From assembly GCA_009702325.1 (NCBI GenBank), contig WLID01000001.1:124001-188000 (forward strand): DNA of 64,000 nt. The letters are read 5' to 3'. Numbering within the stretch: position 1 is the stretch's first letter; each line of letters starts with the position of its first letter. Below, one piece after another: positions 45,674 to 54,713 of the stretch. The position numbers and the translations under genes were made by a program. Source of the DNA: Actinomycetota bacterium. Lineage in GTDB: Bacteria > Actinomycetota > Thermoleophilia > Gaiellales > Gaiellaceae. The notes under the pieces are model-generated. The model had not been told where the DNA came from and did no database searches. It saw only the letters and a program-made list of their open reading frames with translations.

Positions 45674-47179
45674 CTACGGATTCGTGTTCGACGGGGACGG
45701 GAGGATCGCCTGCATGATCGCCTTTGCGATCGGGGCGGAGACGGAGCCACCGAAGCCGTTCAGCTGACTCTCGACGACGACCGCGCCGGCAATGGTTGGA
45801 TTCTCGGCAGGAGCAAAGAAGATAAACCAGGCGTCGTAGACGTGGTCGACCCCTGTCTCCGCGGTGCCAGTCTTCCCGCCGACAGTGACGCCGGGAATCT
45901 GCGCCCGGGTGCCTGTGCCCGCCTGGACGACCGCAACCATCATGTCGCGGATCGCCTGGGCCGTCTCGGGGCTCGTCGCCTGCCGGTAGGGCTCAGGCTT
46001 CACCTTCACGATCGTCGACCCATCAGCGCCGACGACCTCCTTCAACAGGTGGGGGCGCATGATCACGCCATCGTTTGCGATCGCGCCAGCCACCATCGCC
46101 ATTTGGAGCGGCGTGACGAGCATCCGCTCCTGCCCGAACGCAAGACGGCCAGCGTCGATGTCGGTGTCGGGATTCTTCGGGGTGAAGAGCGTGCTGTGGT
46201 CGTACAGGCCCGACGCTGAGCGGGCCTCGCTCGGAGTTTCAAGGGGCGGCACCGAGTAGAAGCCGAACTTCCGGGCCTCTTCGAGGATCGCACCGCCGCC
46301 GAGCTTGAGGCCGATGTTGCAGAACACTGCGTTGATCGAGTGCTGGTAGGCGGTCACGAGGCTGACCTTCCCGTAACGCTCGGGGCCGTTTTGGTCGAGG
46401 GCATTCGAGACCTTCTTGCCGTACACGGTGCAGTACCCCGGGTCGATAAACGTTGAGCTCGGCGTGTACGTGCCGCTATCGAGTGCTGCTGCTGCGGTGA
46501 TCGTCTTAAACGTCGATCCCGGTGGGTAGAGCCCCTGCGTCGCGCGGTTGAGCAGCGGCGCTGCAGGACTGCAGGGCGCCTTGGTTGCCTGGATTGCGGC
46601 ATATCCCTTCGGCGTCTCGATCAGGTTCGGGTCGTATGTCGGGGTCGAGGCCATCGCGTAGATCCCACCCGTCTGTGGGTTCCAGGCAACGGCGGCACCG
46701 CACACCCCTTGCAGCATCGACTCGGCAACCTTCTGGGCCTTCACGTTCAGCGTCAGCACCACGTTGTTGCCGGTGATCGTCGTCCCCTTCAGCCGGTCGC
46801 CGAGCGTGGAGAAGATCGAACCGAGGTTTGCATCAGAGGCCGTGAGGTAGCTGTTGAGAGATCGCTCAAGGCCCGCCCGTGACCGGCTCTGGGTCGAGTA
46901 GCCAATCGCCTGCGACGCAAACCCGTGTGTCGGGTAGCGGCGGAAGAACAGCTTCTGGCCGCCAAGGGTCTGCGAGCTGTTCGTTGCGAGCACGGTCTTT
47001 CCATCGGCCGCGAGGATCAGACCGCGCTTGATCTCGAACTGCGCCACGCGCTGGATCTCGTTGTCCTGCCGGGTCGCGAGGCCGCTCGCAGCCCACGTCT
47101 GCCAGTAGGTGGTGCCGACGATCAAGGCGGCGAGGAGTACGAGTGCCGCAAGCGCGACAGCGGAGATCTGCCTGTTCAC
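45674..47179 (-). CDS. pbpA: Penicillin-binding protein (PbpA, class B transpeptidase)
   Basis: 501 residues. A single N-terminal helix (SAVALAALVLLAALIVG) anchors a dimerisation domain and a transpeptidase domain. Active-site motifs are complete: GSTFK (Ser-X-X-Lys), HSIN (Ser-X-Asn) and GKTGTAE (Lys-Thr-Gly). PbpA crosslinks peptidoglycan at septum or wall growth sites together with the SEDS protein encoded just upstream. It is 4 bases from pknB and 1 base from the ftsW/rodA gene. Confidence 0.95.
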   Translation of the reverse strand: MNRQISAVALAALVLLAALIVGTTYWQTWAASGLATRQDNEIQRVAQFEIKRGLILAADGKTVLATNSSQTLGGQKLFFRRYPTHGFASQAIGYSTQSRSRAGLERSLNSYLTASDANLGSIFSTLGDRLKGTTITGNNVVLTLNVKAQKVAESMLQGVCGAAVAWNPQTGGIYAMASTPTYDPNLIETPKGYAAIQATKAPCSPAAPLLNRATQGLYPPGSTFKTITAAAALDSGTYTPSSTFIDPGYCTVYGKKVSNALDQNGPERYGKVSLVTAYQHSINAVFCNIGLKLGGGAILEEARKFGFYSVPPLETPSEARSASGLYDHSTLFTPKNPDTDIDAGRLAFGQERMLVTPLQMAMVAGAIANDGVIMRPHLLKEVVGADGSTIVKVKPEPYRQATSPETAQAIRDMMVAVVQAGTGTRAQIPGVTVGGKTGTAETGVDHVYDAWFIFFAPAENPTIAGAVVVESQLNGFGGSVSAPIAKAIMQAILPSPSNTNP

Positions 47180-47180
47180 G

Positions 47181-48497
47181 TCAGTTCCTCGCGTTGGCGC
47201 GGTTGGAGATCAGGAGCAGCCCGGCGAGCAACACGAAGTTTGAGACGACCGATGACCCGCCGTAGGAGACAAAGGGGAGCGTGATGCCCGTGAGCGGAAT
47301 GAGCCGTAGGACCCCGCCAACGATGATGAAGGTCTGGAGCGCGAAGCCGAACGTGAGGCCGGCCGCAAGCAGCTTCGAGAAGCCGTCGTCGGCCTGGATC
47401 GAGATCTTCATTCCTCGTGCGACAAAGACCATGAAGACGAGCAGCATCGCCGCGGCGCCGATCAGCCCGAGCTCCTGTGCGAGCGCCGAGTAGATGAAGT
47501 CGGTGTTGACGAACGGAATCAGCGGCGTGCCGGTCGTCGTTGAGAACGTTCCCTGGCCAAAGCCGGTGCCGGCAAAGCCGCCGTTGCCGATCGAGTAGAG
47601 CGACTTCACAAGCTGGTACGACTGACAGTCCTGCCGCAGGGCCGGCTGTCCGGTGAGCGGACAGAACACCGGCTTCGTGGTCCACGGCTGCAACCAGATG
47701 ACCACGCGCTCGTGAACGTGCGGGATCTTCTCGTAGGCACCGAAGCCGCCGACAGCAAACAGGCCGACGCCGCCGAGGACGTACGAAAGCCGCGCTGTCG
47801 CGATGTAGAGCATCGAGAGGAAGATTCCGAAGTAGAGGAGAGCGGAACCAAGGTCGTTCGTCTCAACGAGGACGAGCATGCAGGCACCCCAGATCACAAG
47901 CAGCGGCCCGAGATCTTTCAGCCGTCCCTGGGCGAGAACTTCGCGCTTCCCCCGAAGGTAGGCGGCGAGAAAGACGATCAGGAAGATCTTCGCAATCTCG
48001 CCTGGCTGAAACGTGAAGCCGCCGATCGAGACCCACAGGCGCGCCCCGTTCACGGTCGTGCCGATGCCGGGAACGCGCGGAAGGAAGAGCAGGGCGATCG
48101 CTCCAACACCGAAGAGGTACTTGTACGACTCAAGGATCCGGTAGTCGCGTCGTAGGCCAACGAGCGTTGCCGCGAACAGCCCGACGCCGATCACGATCCA
48201 CAGACCCTGCTTGAACGCGTCTGTTGGGCCGAGCCGATAGATCTCCGTCAGTCCGATTGCCGTCAATAGTCCGGCCATCGGGAGGAGCGCCGGGTCTGCC
48301 TCGGGCACGGTCGCCCGTGCGATCACATGCGCGGCGAGGTACAGCGCGAAGAAGAACGCGGCATACCCGAGCGACCCCCACGAAACGACCGATGAGCGTG
48401 CGATGTAGACGCTCGCGAAGCCAATCGCGGTGAGTGCCGCGACCGTGACAAGCGAGACGAGTTCACGATTCCGCTCGGTCAGCGCGCAAGCCCCCAC
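47181..48497 (-). CDS. SEDS glycosyltransferase FtsW/RodA
   Basis: A 438-residue protein with ten or more membrane helices that polymerises lipid II glycan. The family signature is seen in FLIVFLAAYLRGKREVL, ETNDLGSALLYFG, and the C-terminal GITLPFVSYGGSSVVSNFVLLAGLLL. It is placed directly before pbpA, its class B partner, as in the mycobacterial rodA-pbpA order. GTG at 48497 is taken as start and overlaps the pstP end by 19 bases; a start closer to the pstP stop is possible. It may be RodA or FtsW; the operon favours RodA. Confidence 0.93.
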   Translation of the reverse strand: MGACALTERNRELVSLVTVAALTAIGFASVYIARSSVVSWGSLGYAAFFFALYLAAHVIARATVPEADPALLPMAGLLTAIGLTEIYRLGPTDAFKQGLWIVIGVGLFAATLVGLRRDYRILESYKYLFGVGAIALLFLPRVPGIGTTVNGARLWVSIGGFTFQPGEIAKIFLIVFLAAYLRGKREVLAQGRLKDLGPLLVIWGACMLVLVETNDLGSALLYFGIFLSMLYIATARLSYVLGGVGLFAVGGFGAYEKIPHVHERVVIWLQPWTTKPVFCPLTGQPALRQDCQSYQLVKSLYSIGNGGFAGTGFGQGTFSTTTGTPLIPFVNTDFIYSALAQELGLIGAAAMLLVFMVFVARGMKISIQADDGFSKLLAAGLTFGFALQTFIIVGGVLRLIPLTGITLPFVSYGGSSVVSNFVLLAGLLLISNRANARN

Positions 48498-49432
48498 ACG
48501 ACGAGTGCGACAACGACACCTGAAAGGGCGAGGACGACGAGCGCGGCGAGCGCCGTCTGGAGTGGGCCGGCACGCGGCTCCAGATCCTCGGCTCGGACGA
48601 TCATGGTGTCGCCGGCACCCAGCAGATGCTCGGGCAGACGGGTTTCGCCATGAAGGGTGTCCTCATCCACGCTGGCGAGCACGTTCTCCTCGGTGGGGTC
48701 GTCGCCCTCGACAAGTTCGAAGACAACGGCGGTGATGTTGTCCTCCCCTCCGTTGTCATTCGCTGCGCGGATCAGCTCGCGCACCGCGGTTCGCGTGTCA
48801 GCGCGATGCTCTGCGAGCACCCTCCGAATCGTCTCGCTTCCAACCATCGTCGTGAGGCCGTCGGAGCACAGCAGGAAGAGGTCGCCCGAGCGTGCCGCGA
48901 CTGTGAACGAGTCGACCTCGACCTCCGGCTCGGTACCGAGCGCGCGCGTAATCACCGACCGCTGCGGATGGATCTCAGCTTCGTCGGGGGTGAGCTCGCC
49001 ACGCCGCACAAGCTCGGCAACGAGGGAGTGGTCGTCGGTGAGCTGGTGGAGGCGATCGTCGCGCAGCATGTAGGCCCGTGAGTCGCCGACATGGGCGATC
49101 GTGACGCCGCCGTTTGGCTGAACGTATGCGACGGTCATCGTGGTTCCCATGCCTTGCACGGCAATATCGATGCTGGCTCGGTAGTGGACGCGCGCGTTGG
49201 CGGCTTGCACGAGCGCGACAATGTGGCCCTCGTGCTGGATGCCGTGCGCGGAGCCACTGCGGAAGCCCTCTTCGAGTGTCGCGGCGGCGAGTGCGGAAGC
49301 GACCTCCCCCGCCTGGGCGCCGCCCATCCCGTCGGCGACGGCGAAGAGCGGCGGAGCGCAGATGAACGCGTCTTCGTTACTTCGACGTCGGCGCCCGGGG
49401 TGGGTCTCGCCGTGTCGGTGGCCGACCCTCAC
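48479..49432 (-). CDS. pstP: PP2C-type protein phosphatase PstP
   Basis: 317 residues. The catalytic domain has SNEDAF, FAVADGMGGAQAGE, the GMGTTMTVA block, HVGDSRAY, DDHS and the metal Asp in GGEDNITAVV, matching PP2C/PPM phosphatases that reverse PknB. A C-terminal membrane helix (ALAALVVLALSGVVVALVVWG) anchors it. The GTG at 49432 overlaps the fhaB stop; a longer frame to 49960 is read-through of fhaB antisense codons. The extracellular tail known from mycobacterial PstP is absent: the protein ends a few residues after the helix. Confidence 0.95.
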   Translation of the reverse strand: MRVGHRHGETHPGRRRRSNEDAFICAPPLFAVADGMGGAQAGEVASALAAATLEEGFRSGSAHGIQHEGHIVALVQAANARVHYRASIDIAVQGMGTTMTVAYVQPNGGVTIAHVGDSRAYMLRDDRLHQLTDDHSLVAELVRRGELTPDEAEIHPQRSVITRALGTEPEVEVDSFTVAARSGDLFLLCSDGLTTMVGSETIRRVLAEHRADTRTAVRELIRAANDNGGEDNITAVVFELVEGDDPTEENVLASVDEDTLHGETRLPEHLLGAGDTMIVRAEDLEPRAGPLQTALAALVVLALSGVVVALVVWGLAR

Positions 49433-49911
49433 GCCTCGAACCGGAGGTCGGTCTCGCCGGTGCGGACGACATCTCCCGGAACAAGACGGTGAGCGCGGGT
49501 GATCTGGGTTCCGTTCACGAACGTCCCGTTGGTCGAGCCGAGATCTTCGGCGTAGACGCCGTCGCGGCGTGGCTCGAAGCGGGCGTGCCGTCCTGACGCG
49601 TATTCGTCGGAGGCGATCACGATGTCGTTGTTGGCAGAGCGGCCGACGAACACCGAGGTGGTGCCGATCGCGAACGTCGTGCCAGGAGTGATCGCCGGGC
49701 TCGTTGCGACGACGATGCGAGCGAGTTCGCGCGCGGTCGGCTGGGGGAGATACGCCGACGCCTGCTGCGGCGACAGGATCATCGATTCCTGTGGGAGACG
49801 CAGGTCGCGGGCAGCCGAACGGACGATCCGCCAGATGAAGACGTAGAGAAGGACGAGGAACGCGAGCTTCAGAACGAGGAGGGTCGTCTCGACCTGAGCT
49901 GAGGCGATCAC
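49429..49911 (-). CDS. fhaB: FHA-domain membrane protein FhaB
   Basis: 160 residues. An N-terminal membrane helix (LLVLKLAFLVLLYVFIW) is followed by a linker and an FHA domain with VGRSANNDIVI, SGRHARFE and LGSTNGTFVNG, the phosphothreonine pocket residues. FhaB (FipA) of mycobacteria is phosphorylated by Pkn kinases and recruits division proteins. It is coupled to fhaA and pstP by 4-base overlaps. Confidence 0.93.
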   Translation of the reverse strand: MIASAQVETTLLVLKLAFLVLLYVFIWRIVRSAARDLRLPQESMILSPQQASAYLPQPTARELARIVVATSPAITPGTTFAIGTTSVFVGRSANNDIVIASDEYASGRHARFEPRRDGVYAEDLGSTNGTFVNGTQITRAHRLVPGDVVRTGETDLRFEA

Positions 49912-50696
49912 GTCGAGGTCTGCTCCCGCGAGACGACGACATCCGTTGATCCGAGCACAAACCGCGTTCCTGGTTCGAGCTTCAGCCGCTGCACCTTGCC
50001 GTCGCTTGTCTCGATCCCGTTCGTTGAGCCGAGATCAACGAGCCAGTGGTCGTCGCCTTCGTGGACGATTTCGGCATGGCGCCGCGAGACGTTGGCGTCG
50101 GGGATCTGAATGTCGCAGTCGCTTGAGCGTCCGAGGACGACACGAGAGCCGGTCACCGCTCGTGTCGTTCCGGCGAACGCGAGCACGAGGCGCTCCACCG
50201 CGGGCGGTGTCGGAGCGACCGGTGCTGCCTCTCCGGGTTCGTGCAGAGGCGGCGGCTTGTAGATCATCGTCTCGCTCACCGCCGTTGATACCGGTGGGGC
50301 GGTCGATGCGGGGCGGTCGTCCGTTGGTGGCTGCACGAGACGGGTTGCGATACCGAATACCCCGAGGTCAAGCTCGTTGTCGGTCTCGAGCTTGACGTCT
50401 GGCGGGCCTGGCAGCACGTATCGCTCGCGGCGAGCGTGCTCGGCGAGGTAGTCGGTGAGCTCGCCACGAAGCGAGTTCTCGTATCCGGAGAACTGCTCGC
50501 GATCGGCGGTTGAGAGATACACCGTGTACTCGTTTGGCACGTACACGCGCGACACGCTCACGGTCTTGTGGTCATCCATCTCCTTGACCAGCTTGCGTGC
50601 GAGTTCAACGGGCTGGACGCTGCCACGGAAGGCGCGACCAAACACCCCTTCGAACAGGGACTCAATCTTGGCTTCGAGGGATCGGAGAACGCTCAT
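49908..50696 (-). CDS. fhaA: FHA-domain protein FhaA (DUF3662)
   Basis: 262 residues. Residues 1-115 are the DUF3662 domain (FEGVFGRAFRGSVQPVELARKL), a linker rich in Pro and Thr follows, and the C-terminal FHA domain has LGRSSDCDIQI, SRRHAEIV and LGSTNGIE. FhaA reads phosphothreonines on kinase substrates, including the peptidoglycan flippase MurJ in mycobacteria. It follows the polytopic kinase by 54 bases and leads the tightly coupled part of the operon. Confidence 0.94.
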   Translation of the reverse strand: MSVLRSLEAKIESLFEGVFGRAFRGSVQPVELARKLVKEMDDHKTVSVSRVYVPNEYTVYLSTADREQFSGYENSLRGELTDYLAEHARRERYVLPGPPDVKLETDNELDLGVFGIATRLVQPPTDDRPASTAPPVSTAVSETMIYKPPPLHEPGEAAPVAPTPPAVERLVLAFAGTTRAVTGSRVVLGRSSDCDIQIPDANVSRRHAEIVHEGDDHWLVDLGSTNGIETSDGKVQRLKLEPGTRFVLGSTDVVVSREQTST

Positions 50697-50750
50697 GAGT
50701 AACCACCAGGGGAGCTAGAACCGGGCGTCTGGACGCCGATTTGGCTTCGC

Positions 50751-52385
50751 TCAGTGTAGAGGGGAGGGTGTCCGGAGCCGCTCAAGCGTGAGGGCAGCGG
50801 CACTGATCCACGCGGCGACGACCAGCGGGATCACTGTGGATGTGGGGGCAAGGAGTGTCGTAGCGGCAAGGAGCGCAGCGCCGTAGAAGACGGCTGGCCA
50901 TGGTCCCTTCCTGCGCACGAGCGGGAGAGCCATCGCTGCGCCGGCAAGCACGACCGCCTCAGTGATGAGGGTCGGATGGACGGTCAAGAACTGCCAGATC
51001 GCCGAGGCCACCGCCCCCGGCCGATCGCTTCCGGCAATCCCGAGACCAAGCGGCGCTGGTTGATCGGTGAAGGGAAGCGTGCCGTGACGGAACCCAGCAA
51101 CTGCAGCGGCCACGAGAACAGCCATGGCTGTTGTGTAGGCCTTGCGAGCGCGGCCGGGCACCGTCTGGACAAGGATCGGAGCGAGCGGCAGGAGCCCGAC
51201 CGTGGCGAGGACAGGTCCAACGGCGAATGCCAGCCCGAACTTCGGCGAACGCCAGAAGAGAGCCAGCCATCCGAGCGCGACGAACGCGTAGGCGAGCGCA
51301 AGTCCCAGGGAGATGTTGGCGAGCGGAAACAGTGCTATGCCGAGCGCTGTCGCGAGCCCGGCCCTCGGGCGCAGGAAGGCCAATGCTGCGGCAGCGGCCG
51401 CGATTCCCGCAGGCCAGCTTGCGGGATAGAACGGAAGAGTCGCGGTGATCCAGCCCGTCCAGAGCGCGGCCAGGGCGGCGGGTGCCGCTCGACTGGCGAG
51501 CGCTGCCGGAGCAAGATCGATGGCTGCGGATGGGCGCACGCTCTTCGGTGCGGCAGCATGTCCCTTGCGGCGGCGTGGGAGGTTGCGGAGCTCGTCGGCG
51601 AGACTCTTCGCATCTGGTCGCCGTTCCGGACTCAGATCGAGCGCGCGGCCGATTGCGACGCGCAGCGCTTCAGGAAGGTCGGGCCGCATATCTTCGAGCG
51701 GAGGGGCACCCGATCGGATGCGCCGTGTCGTCTCGGCTGTTCCGCTGTCGCGGAATGGGTGGCGGCCCGCGAGCGACTCCCAAAGCATGACGCCAACGGC
51801 CCAGATGTCGGCTGCGGCGGTCGCGTTGTCGCCGCGGAGGCGCTCGGGTGAGACGTACGCGAGCGTTCCCGGAACATCACCGACGGCCGTCAAGGTGTCG
51901 AACTCGGCCATCTGCGCAAGGCCAAAGTCAAGGAGTCGGGCGTCGATCGTCGTGTTCTCAGCGAGGAGCACGTTCGCGGGCTTCACATCGCGATGGATGA
52001 TTCCGCGGCTGTGCGCGTGTCCGAGCGCGTCGAGCAGCTGGCAGGCCACTTCGACGGCGCCGCGATCGTCAAGCTCGCCCGCTTGCATCGCCTCGCGCAT
52101 CGTGCGGCCGGGGATGTACTCGTAGGCGATATAGACGTGGCTCGTGTCCCGCGAGAGGGAAAAGACGCGTTGACACCGGGGATGGCGGAGAGCGGCAGCC
52201 GCACGGGCCTCACGCTCGGCGCGAGCGCCGGCCTTCCCTTCCCGGGCGACCATCTTCAGTGCGACGTCAAGTCCGGTCTTCTCGTCCCGCGCAAGCCAGA
52301 CGTGGCCCATCCCTCCCGACCCGAGGGGACGCAGCGCCCGGTACCGGCCGAGGATGAGTTCATGCGCAAGCGCAGACGAAGACAC
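50751..52385 (-). CDS. Polytopic membrane Ser/Thr kinase
   Basis: 544 residues. The kinase domain (about 10-270) has GSGGMGHVW, VALKMV, IIHRDVKPANVLL, DFGLAQ and GTLAYVSPERL. Instead of a single helix and sensor domain, the C-terminal half (310-540) holds about seven to nine hydrophobic helices with short loops. There is no PASTA or other known sensor. It is first of the eight-gene minus-strand operon, so its targets may be FhaA/FhaB and wall enzymes; the transmembrane part could sense lipid or membrane state. No family name is recognised for this membrane domain. It starts 74 bases from the divergent gene at 52460. Confidence 0.85.
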   Translation of the reverse strand: MSSSALAHELILGRYRALRPLGSGGMGHVWLARDEKTGLDVALKMVAREGKAGARAEREARAAAALRHPRCQRVFSLSRDTSHVYIAYEYIPGRTMREAMQAGELDDRGAVEVACQLLDALGHAHSRGIIHRDVKPANVLLAENTTIDARLLDFGLAQMAEFDTLTAVGDVPGTLAYVSPERLRGDNATAAADIWAVGVMLWESLAGRHPFRDSGTAETTRRIRSGAPPLEDMRPDLPEALRVAIGRALDLSPERRPDAKSLADELRNLPRRRKGHAAAPKSVRPSAAIDLAPAALASRAAPAALAALWTGWITATLPFYPASWPAGIAAAAAALAFLRPRAGLATALGIALFPLANISLGLALAYAFVALGWLALFWRSPKFGLAFAVGPVLATVGLLPLAPILVQTVPGRARKAYTTAMAVLVAAAVAGFRHGTLPFTDQPAPLGLGIAGSDRPGAVASAIWQFLTVHPTLITEAVVLAGAAMALPLVRRKGPWPAVFYGAALLAATTLLAPTSTVIPLVVAAWISAAALTLERLRTPSPLH

Positions 52386-52459
52386 GCCGTTGCATCTACT
52401 TCACCGCAGCCTGAACTCCTTTGCGGGTGTGCAAAAGGCGGTAGGCTCTCAGACAGCCG

Positions 52460-53608
52460 ATGGATATCGACGACGACGACATCCAGTTCGACTTCTTCGA
52501 GGACGAACCCGCAACCACCGAGACATCGGGGTCGCGCGTACGCATGCCCCGCCGCCAGGCCGATCGGCCACGCCGCCGTTCAGTCGGACCGCCGCGCGGC
52601 GGCGCACCGCTCCTGCGGCTCGTGCTGATGGTCGTCTTCGTGGTGTTCCTTGTCTTGCTCTTCGGGCTGCTCGTGCAGTCGTGCGCGTCACAGTCACGGC
52701 ACGACGCCTACGCGCACTACATGTCGAAGGTCAGTGCGATCGCAGCCCAATCGGTAACGAGCGGGAAGTCAGTTGCGAACATCCTCACGACACCGGGCCT
52801 GTCGGTGACGCAGATCGAATCGAAGCTGCGCGGAATTGCCCAGGCAGAGCAGCAGAACGTGCTTGCCGCCGAGCATCTCAACCCGCCTGGGCGACTGCGC
52901 GAGATCAACCTGCATCTGATTGAAGCGCTCGAGCTTCGGGTGAGCGGCACAAACGGGCTCGCTGACACCTTCCAGAGCACTGCGAAAAATCAGACGTCGA
53001 GTGATTCGACACTGCTCGCAACCGAGGCCCAGCGGCTGCTTGCAAGTGACGTTGTGTGGGATGACCTGTTCAAGGGGCCCGCGATCGCTCAGTTCCAGAG
53101 CGACGGTGTGAGCGGGGTCAACGTCCCCGAGTCGCACTACATCGCGAGTGCCGACCTGGTGAGCGAGAAGTCGATGGGGCTCGTGCTTCAGCGCATCCGT
53201 GGCGCCTCGACCGGCGGGACGCCGACCGGTGTGCACGGCACAAACATTGTTGATGTGAAGGCCGAGCCTGGCGATCACGTTCTTGTCGCCGGCACGACAA
53301 ACACGGTGACGGCCACCACAACACTTGCGTTCACCGTTGATGTCGCCGACTCGGGTGACTCGCAGGAGGTTCAGATTGCGGTCACGCTCACGATCGATCG
53401 CAGCTCCGCAGACGGTGGGCCGATCGTGAAGACGCAGACGATTGACGTGATCAACCCGGCGCAGACGGTGCCGGTCACGTTCACCGATCTTGGTCGTGTT
53501 CCGTTCGCGACCGCGACCACCGTTCGGGTCGACGTTGCGACCGTCCCGGGCGAGAAGAACCGGGCGAACAACTCGGCGCAGTTCCCAGTCATCTTCTCGC
53601 TGCCGTAA
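52460..53608 (+). CDS. Single-helix membrane protein with CARDB-like domain
   Basis: 382 residues. An acidic N terminus (DIDDDDIQFDFFEDE), an Arg-rich stretch and one membrane helix at about 53-75 lead to an extracellular helical region (90-200). The last 110 residues are beta-rich and resemble a CARDB/adhesion-type Ig fold, with VEL-type strands such as TNTVTATTTLAFTVDVADSG. The function is unknown. It is divergent from the polytopic kinase gene and may share its control region. The downstream DUF4446 gene starts 5 bases after the stop. Confidence 0.72.
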   Translation: MDIDDDDIQFDFFEDEPATTETSGSRVRMPRRQADRPRRRSVGPPRGGAPLLRLVLMVVFVVFLVLLFGLLVQSCASQSRHDAYAHYMSKVSAIAAQSVTSGKSVANILTTPGLSVTQIESKLRGIAQAEQQNVLAAEHLNPPGRLREINLHLIEALELRVSGTNGLADTFQSTAKNQTSSDSTLLATEAQRLLASDVVWDDLFKGPAIAQFQSDGVSGVNVPESHYIASADLVSEKSMGLVLQRIRGASTGGTPTGVHGTNIVDVKAEPGDHVLVAGTTNTVTATTTLAFTVDVADSGDSQEVQIAVTLTIDRSSADGGPIVKTQTIDVINPAQTVPVTFTDLGRVPFATATTVRVDVATVPGEKNRANNSAQFPVIFSLP

Positions 53609-53613
53609 CGCCC

Positions 53614-54096
53614 GTGCACGTCGGCGCCGCAACAGCAGCCGTCATTGCCACCGTCGGGCTTCTGGTCGGCTTCGGTGGTTTGGCACTCGCGTGGGCATCC
53701 TGGCTCAAGATCTCGCGGACGCGCGACGCGCAGAAGCATGTTCTCGGGGGAAACCGTCGCGACGTCATCGACTTTGCCGTGTCGCTGCAGACGAGGATCG
53801 ACGATCTTCATCGGACGGTCGACGAGGTCGCTGCCGGCCTCGCTCGCCTCGATAGGCGCATCGACCAGAGCCTGACGAACGTCGCCGTCGTTCGCTATGA
53901 CGCCTACGAGGACACCGGCGGGCACCAGTCTGCGTCGATGGCACTGCTCGATTCAACACGAACTGGTGTTGTGATTACCGCCATCACTGGGCGCGAGCAC
54001 GCACGCATTTACGTGAAGGATCTTGAACGCGGCGTGTCGGCGATTCCGCTCTCGCCTGAAGAGAGCGATGCCGTCGAGCGCGCGATGGGTCGCTAG
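53614..54096 (+). CDS. DUF4446 family protein
   Basis: 160 residues: an N-terminal membrane helix (AATAAVIATVGLLVGFGGLALA), a coiled-coil (DDLHRTVDEVAAGLARLDRRIDQ), then a compact beta domain with VVRYDAYEDTGGHQSASMALLD and GREHARIYVKDLERG, which define DUF4446. Members are widespread in Firmicutes and Actinomycetota, often near parB or wall genes, and have no assigned activity. The GTG start follows the upstream gene by 5 bases, so they are probably co-transcribed. Confidence 0.85.
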   Translation: MHVGAATAAVIATVGLLVGFGGLALAWASWLKISRTRDAQKHVLGGNRRDVIDFAVSLQTRIDDLHRTVDEVAAGLARLDRRIDQSLTNVAVVRYDAYEDTGGHQSASMALLDSTRTGVVITAITGREHARIYVKDLERGVSAIPLSPEESDAVERAMGR

Positions 54097-54167
54097 ACCG
54101 ACCAACCTGTTTCAGTTCGGAAACGGCGCGCGTCAACCGCCGGGTTGGGCGGTAAAGTGAGCGGTGC

Positions 54168-54713
54168 GTGCAACACGTCCTGGTCCTGAATGCCAGTTAC
54201 GAGCCGCTCAACGTGTGCTCGCTTCGACGTGCGCACGTCCTACTGATCAAAGGCAAAGCTGAGGTCGTCGAAACACTCGAACGGCCACTTCGTGCTGCAG
54301 CAGGAACGTACCCATGGCCGCACGTGATTCGGCTGCTCACCTATGTTCGCGTTCCACGGATCGTGCAGCGTAAGATTTCGCGTCGGGCGCTCTTTGCACG
54401 TGACGGTTGGCGCTGCGTCTACTGCGGCACCGCCTCGGGGCGTCTCACGCTCGACCATGTGATTCCGCGTTCGCGTGGGGGTGGTTCCGAGTGGGAGAAC
54501 GTCGTTACTTCCTGTGCTCCGTGCAACCTGCGCAAAGGGAACCGGCTGCCGCACGAGATCAACATGGTGCTCCCGCAGCCGCCTCGCGCGCCGGCGCCCG
54601 TGCTGTTTATTCGTCTTGCGACGCCGAAGATCCCGCAGCGGTGGGAGCATTACCTCGCGTTGTACGGCCAAGCACAGTCACAGCCGCCCGAAGCCGTTTC
54701 GCTCGCGGCCTAA
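54168..54713 (+). CDS. HNH endonuclease family protein
   Basis: 181 residues. The C-terminal half carries an HNH fold: CVYCG and CAPCN zinc-type pairs, [11 protein letters not shown] with the catalytic His, and [19 protein letters not shown]. The N terminus ([23 protein letters not shown]) is the extension typical of the common actinobacterial HNH protein of this size. The cellular role of this widespread type is not established; repair or restriction have been suggested. GTG start. Its 3' end overlaps the convergent, frameshifted rhodanese gene. Confidence 0.9.
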   Translation: MQHVLVLNASYEPLNVCSLRRAHVLLIKGKAEVVETLERPLRAAAGTYPWPHVIRLLTYVRVPRIVQRKISRRALFARDGWRCVYCGTASGRLTLDHVIPRSRGGGSEWENVVTSCAPCNLRKGNRLPHEINMVLPQPPRAPAPVLFIRLATPKIPQRWEHYLALYGQAQSQPPEAVSLAA

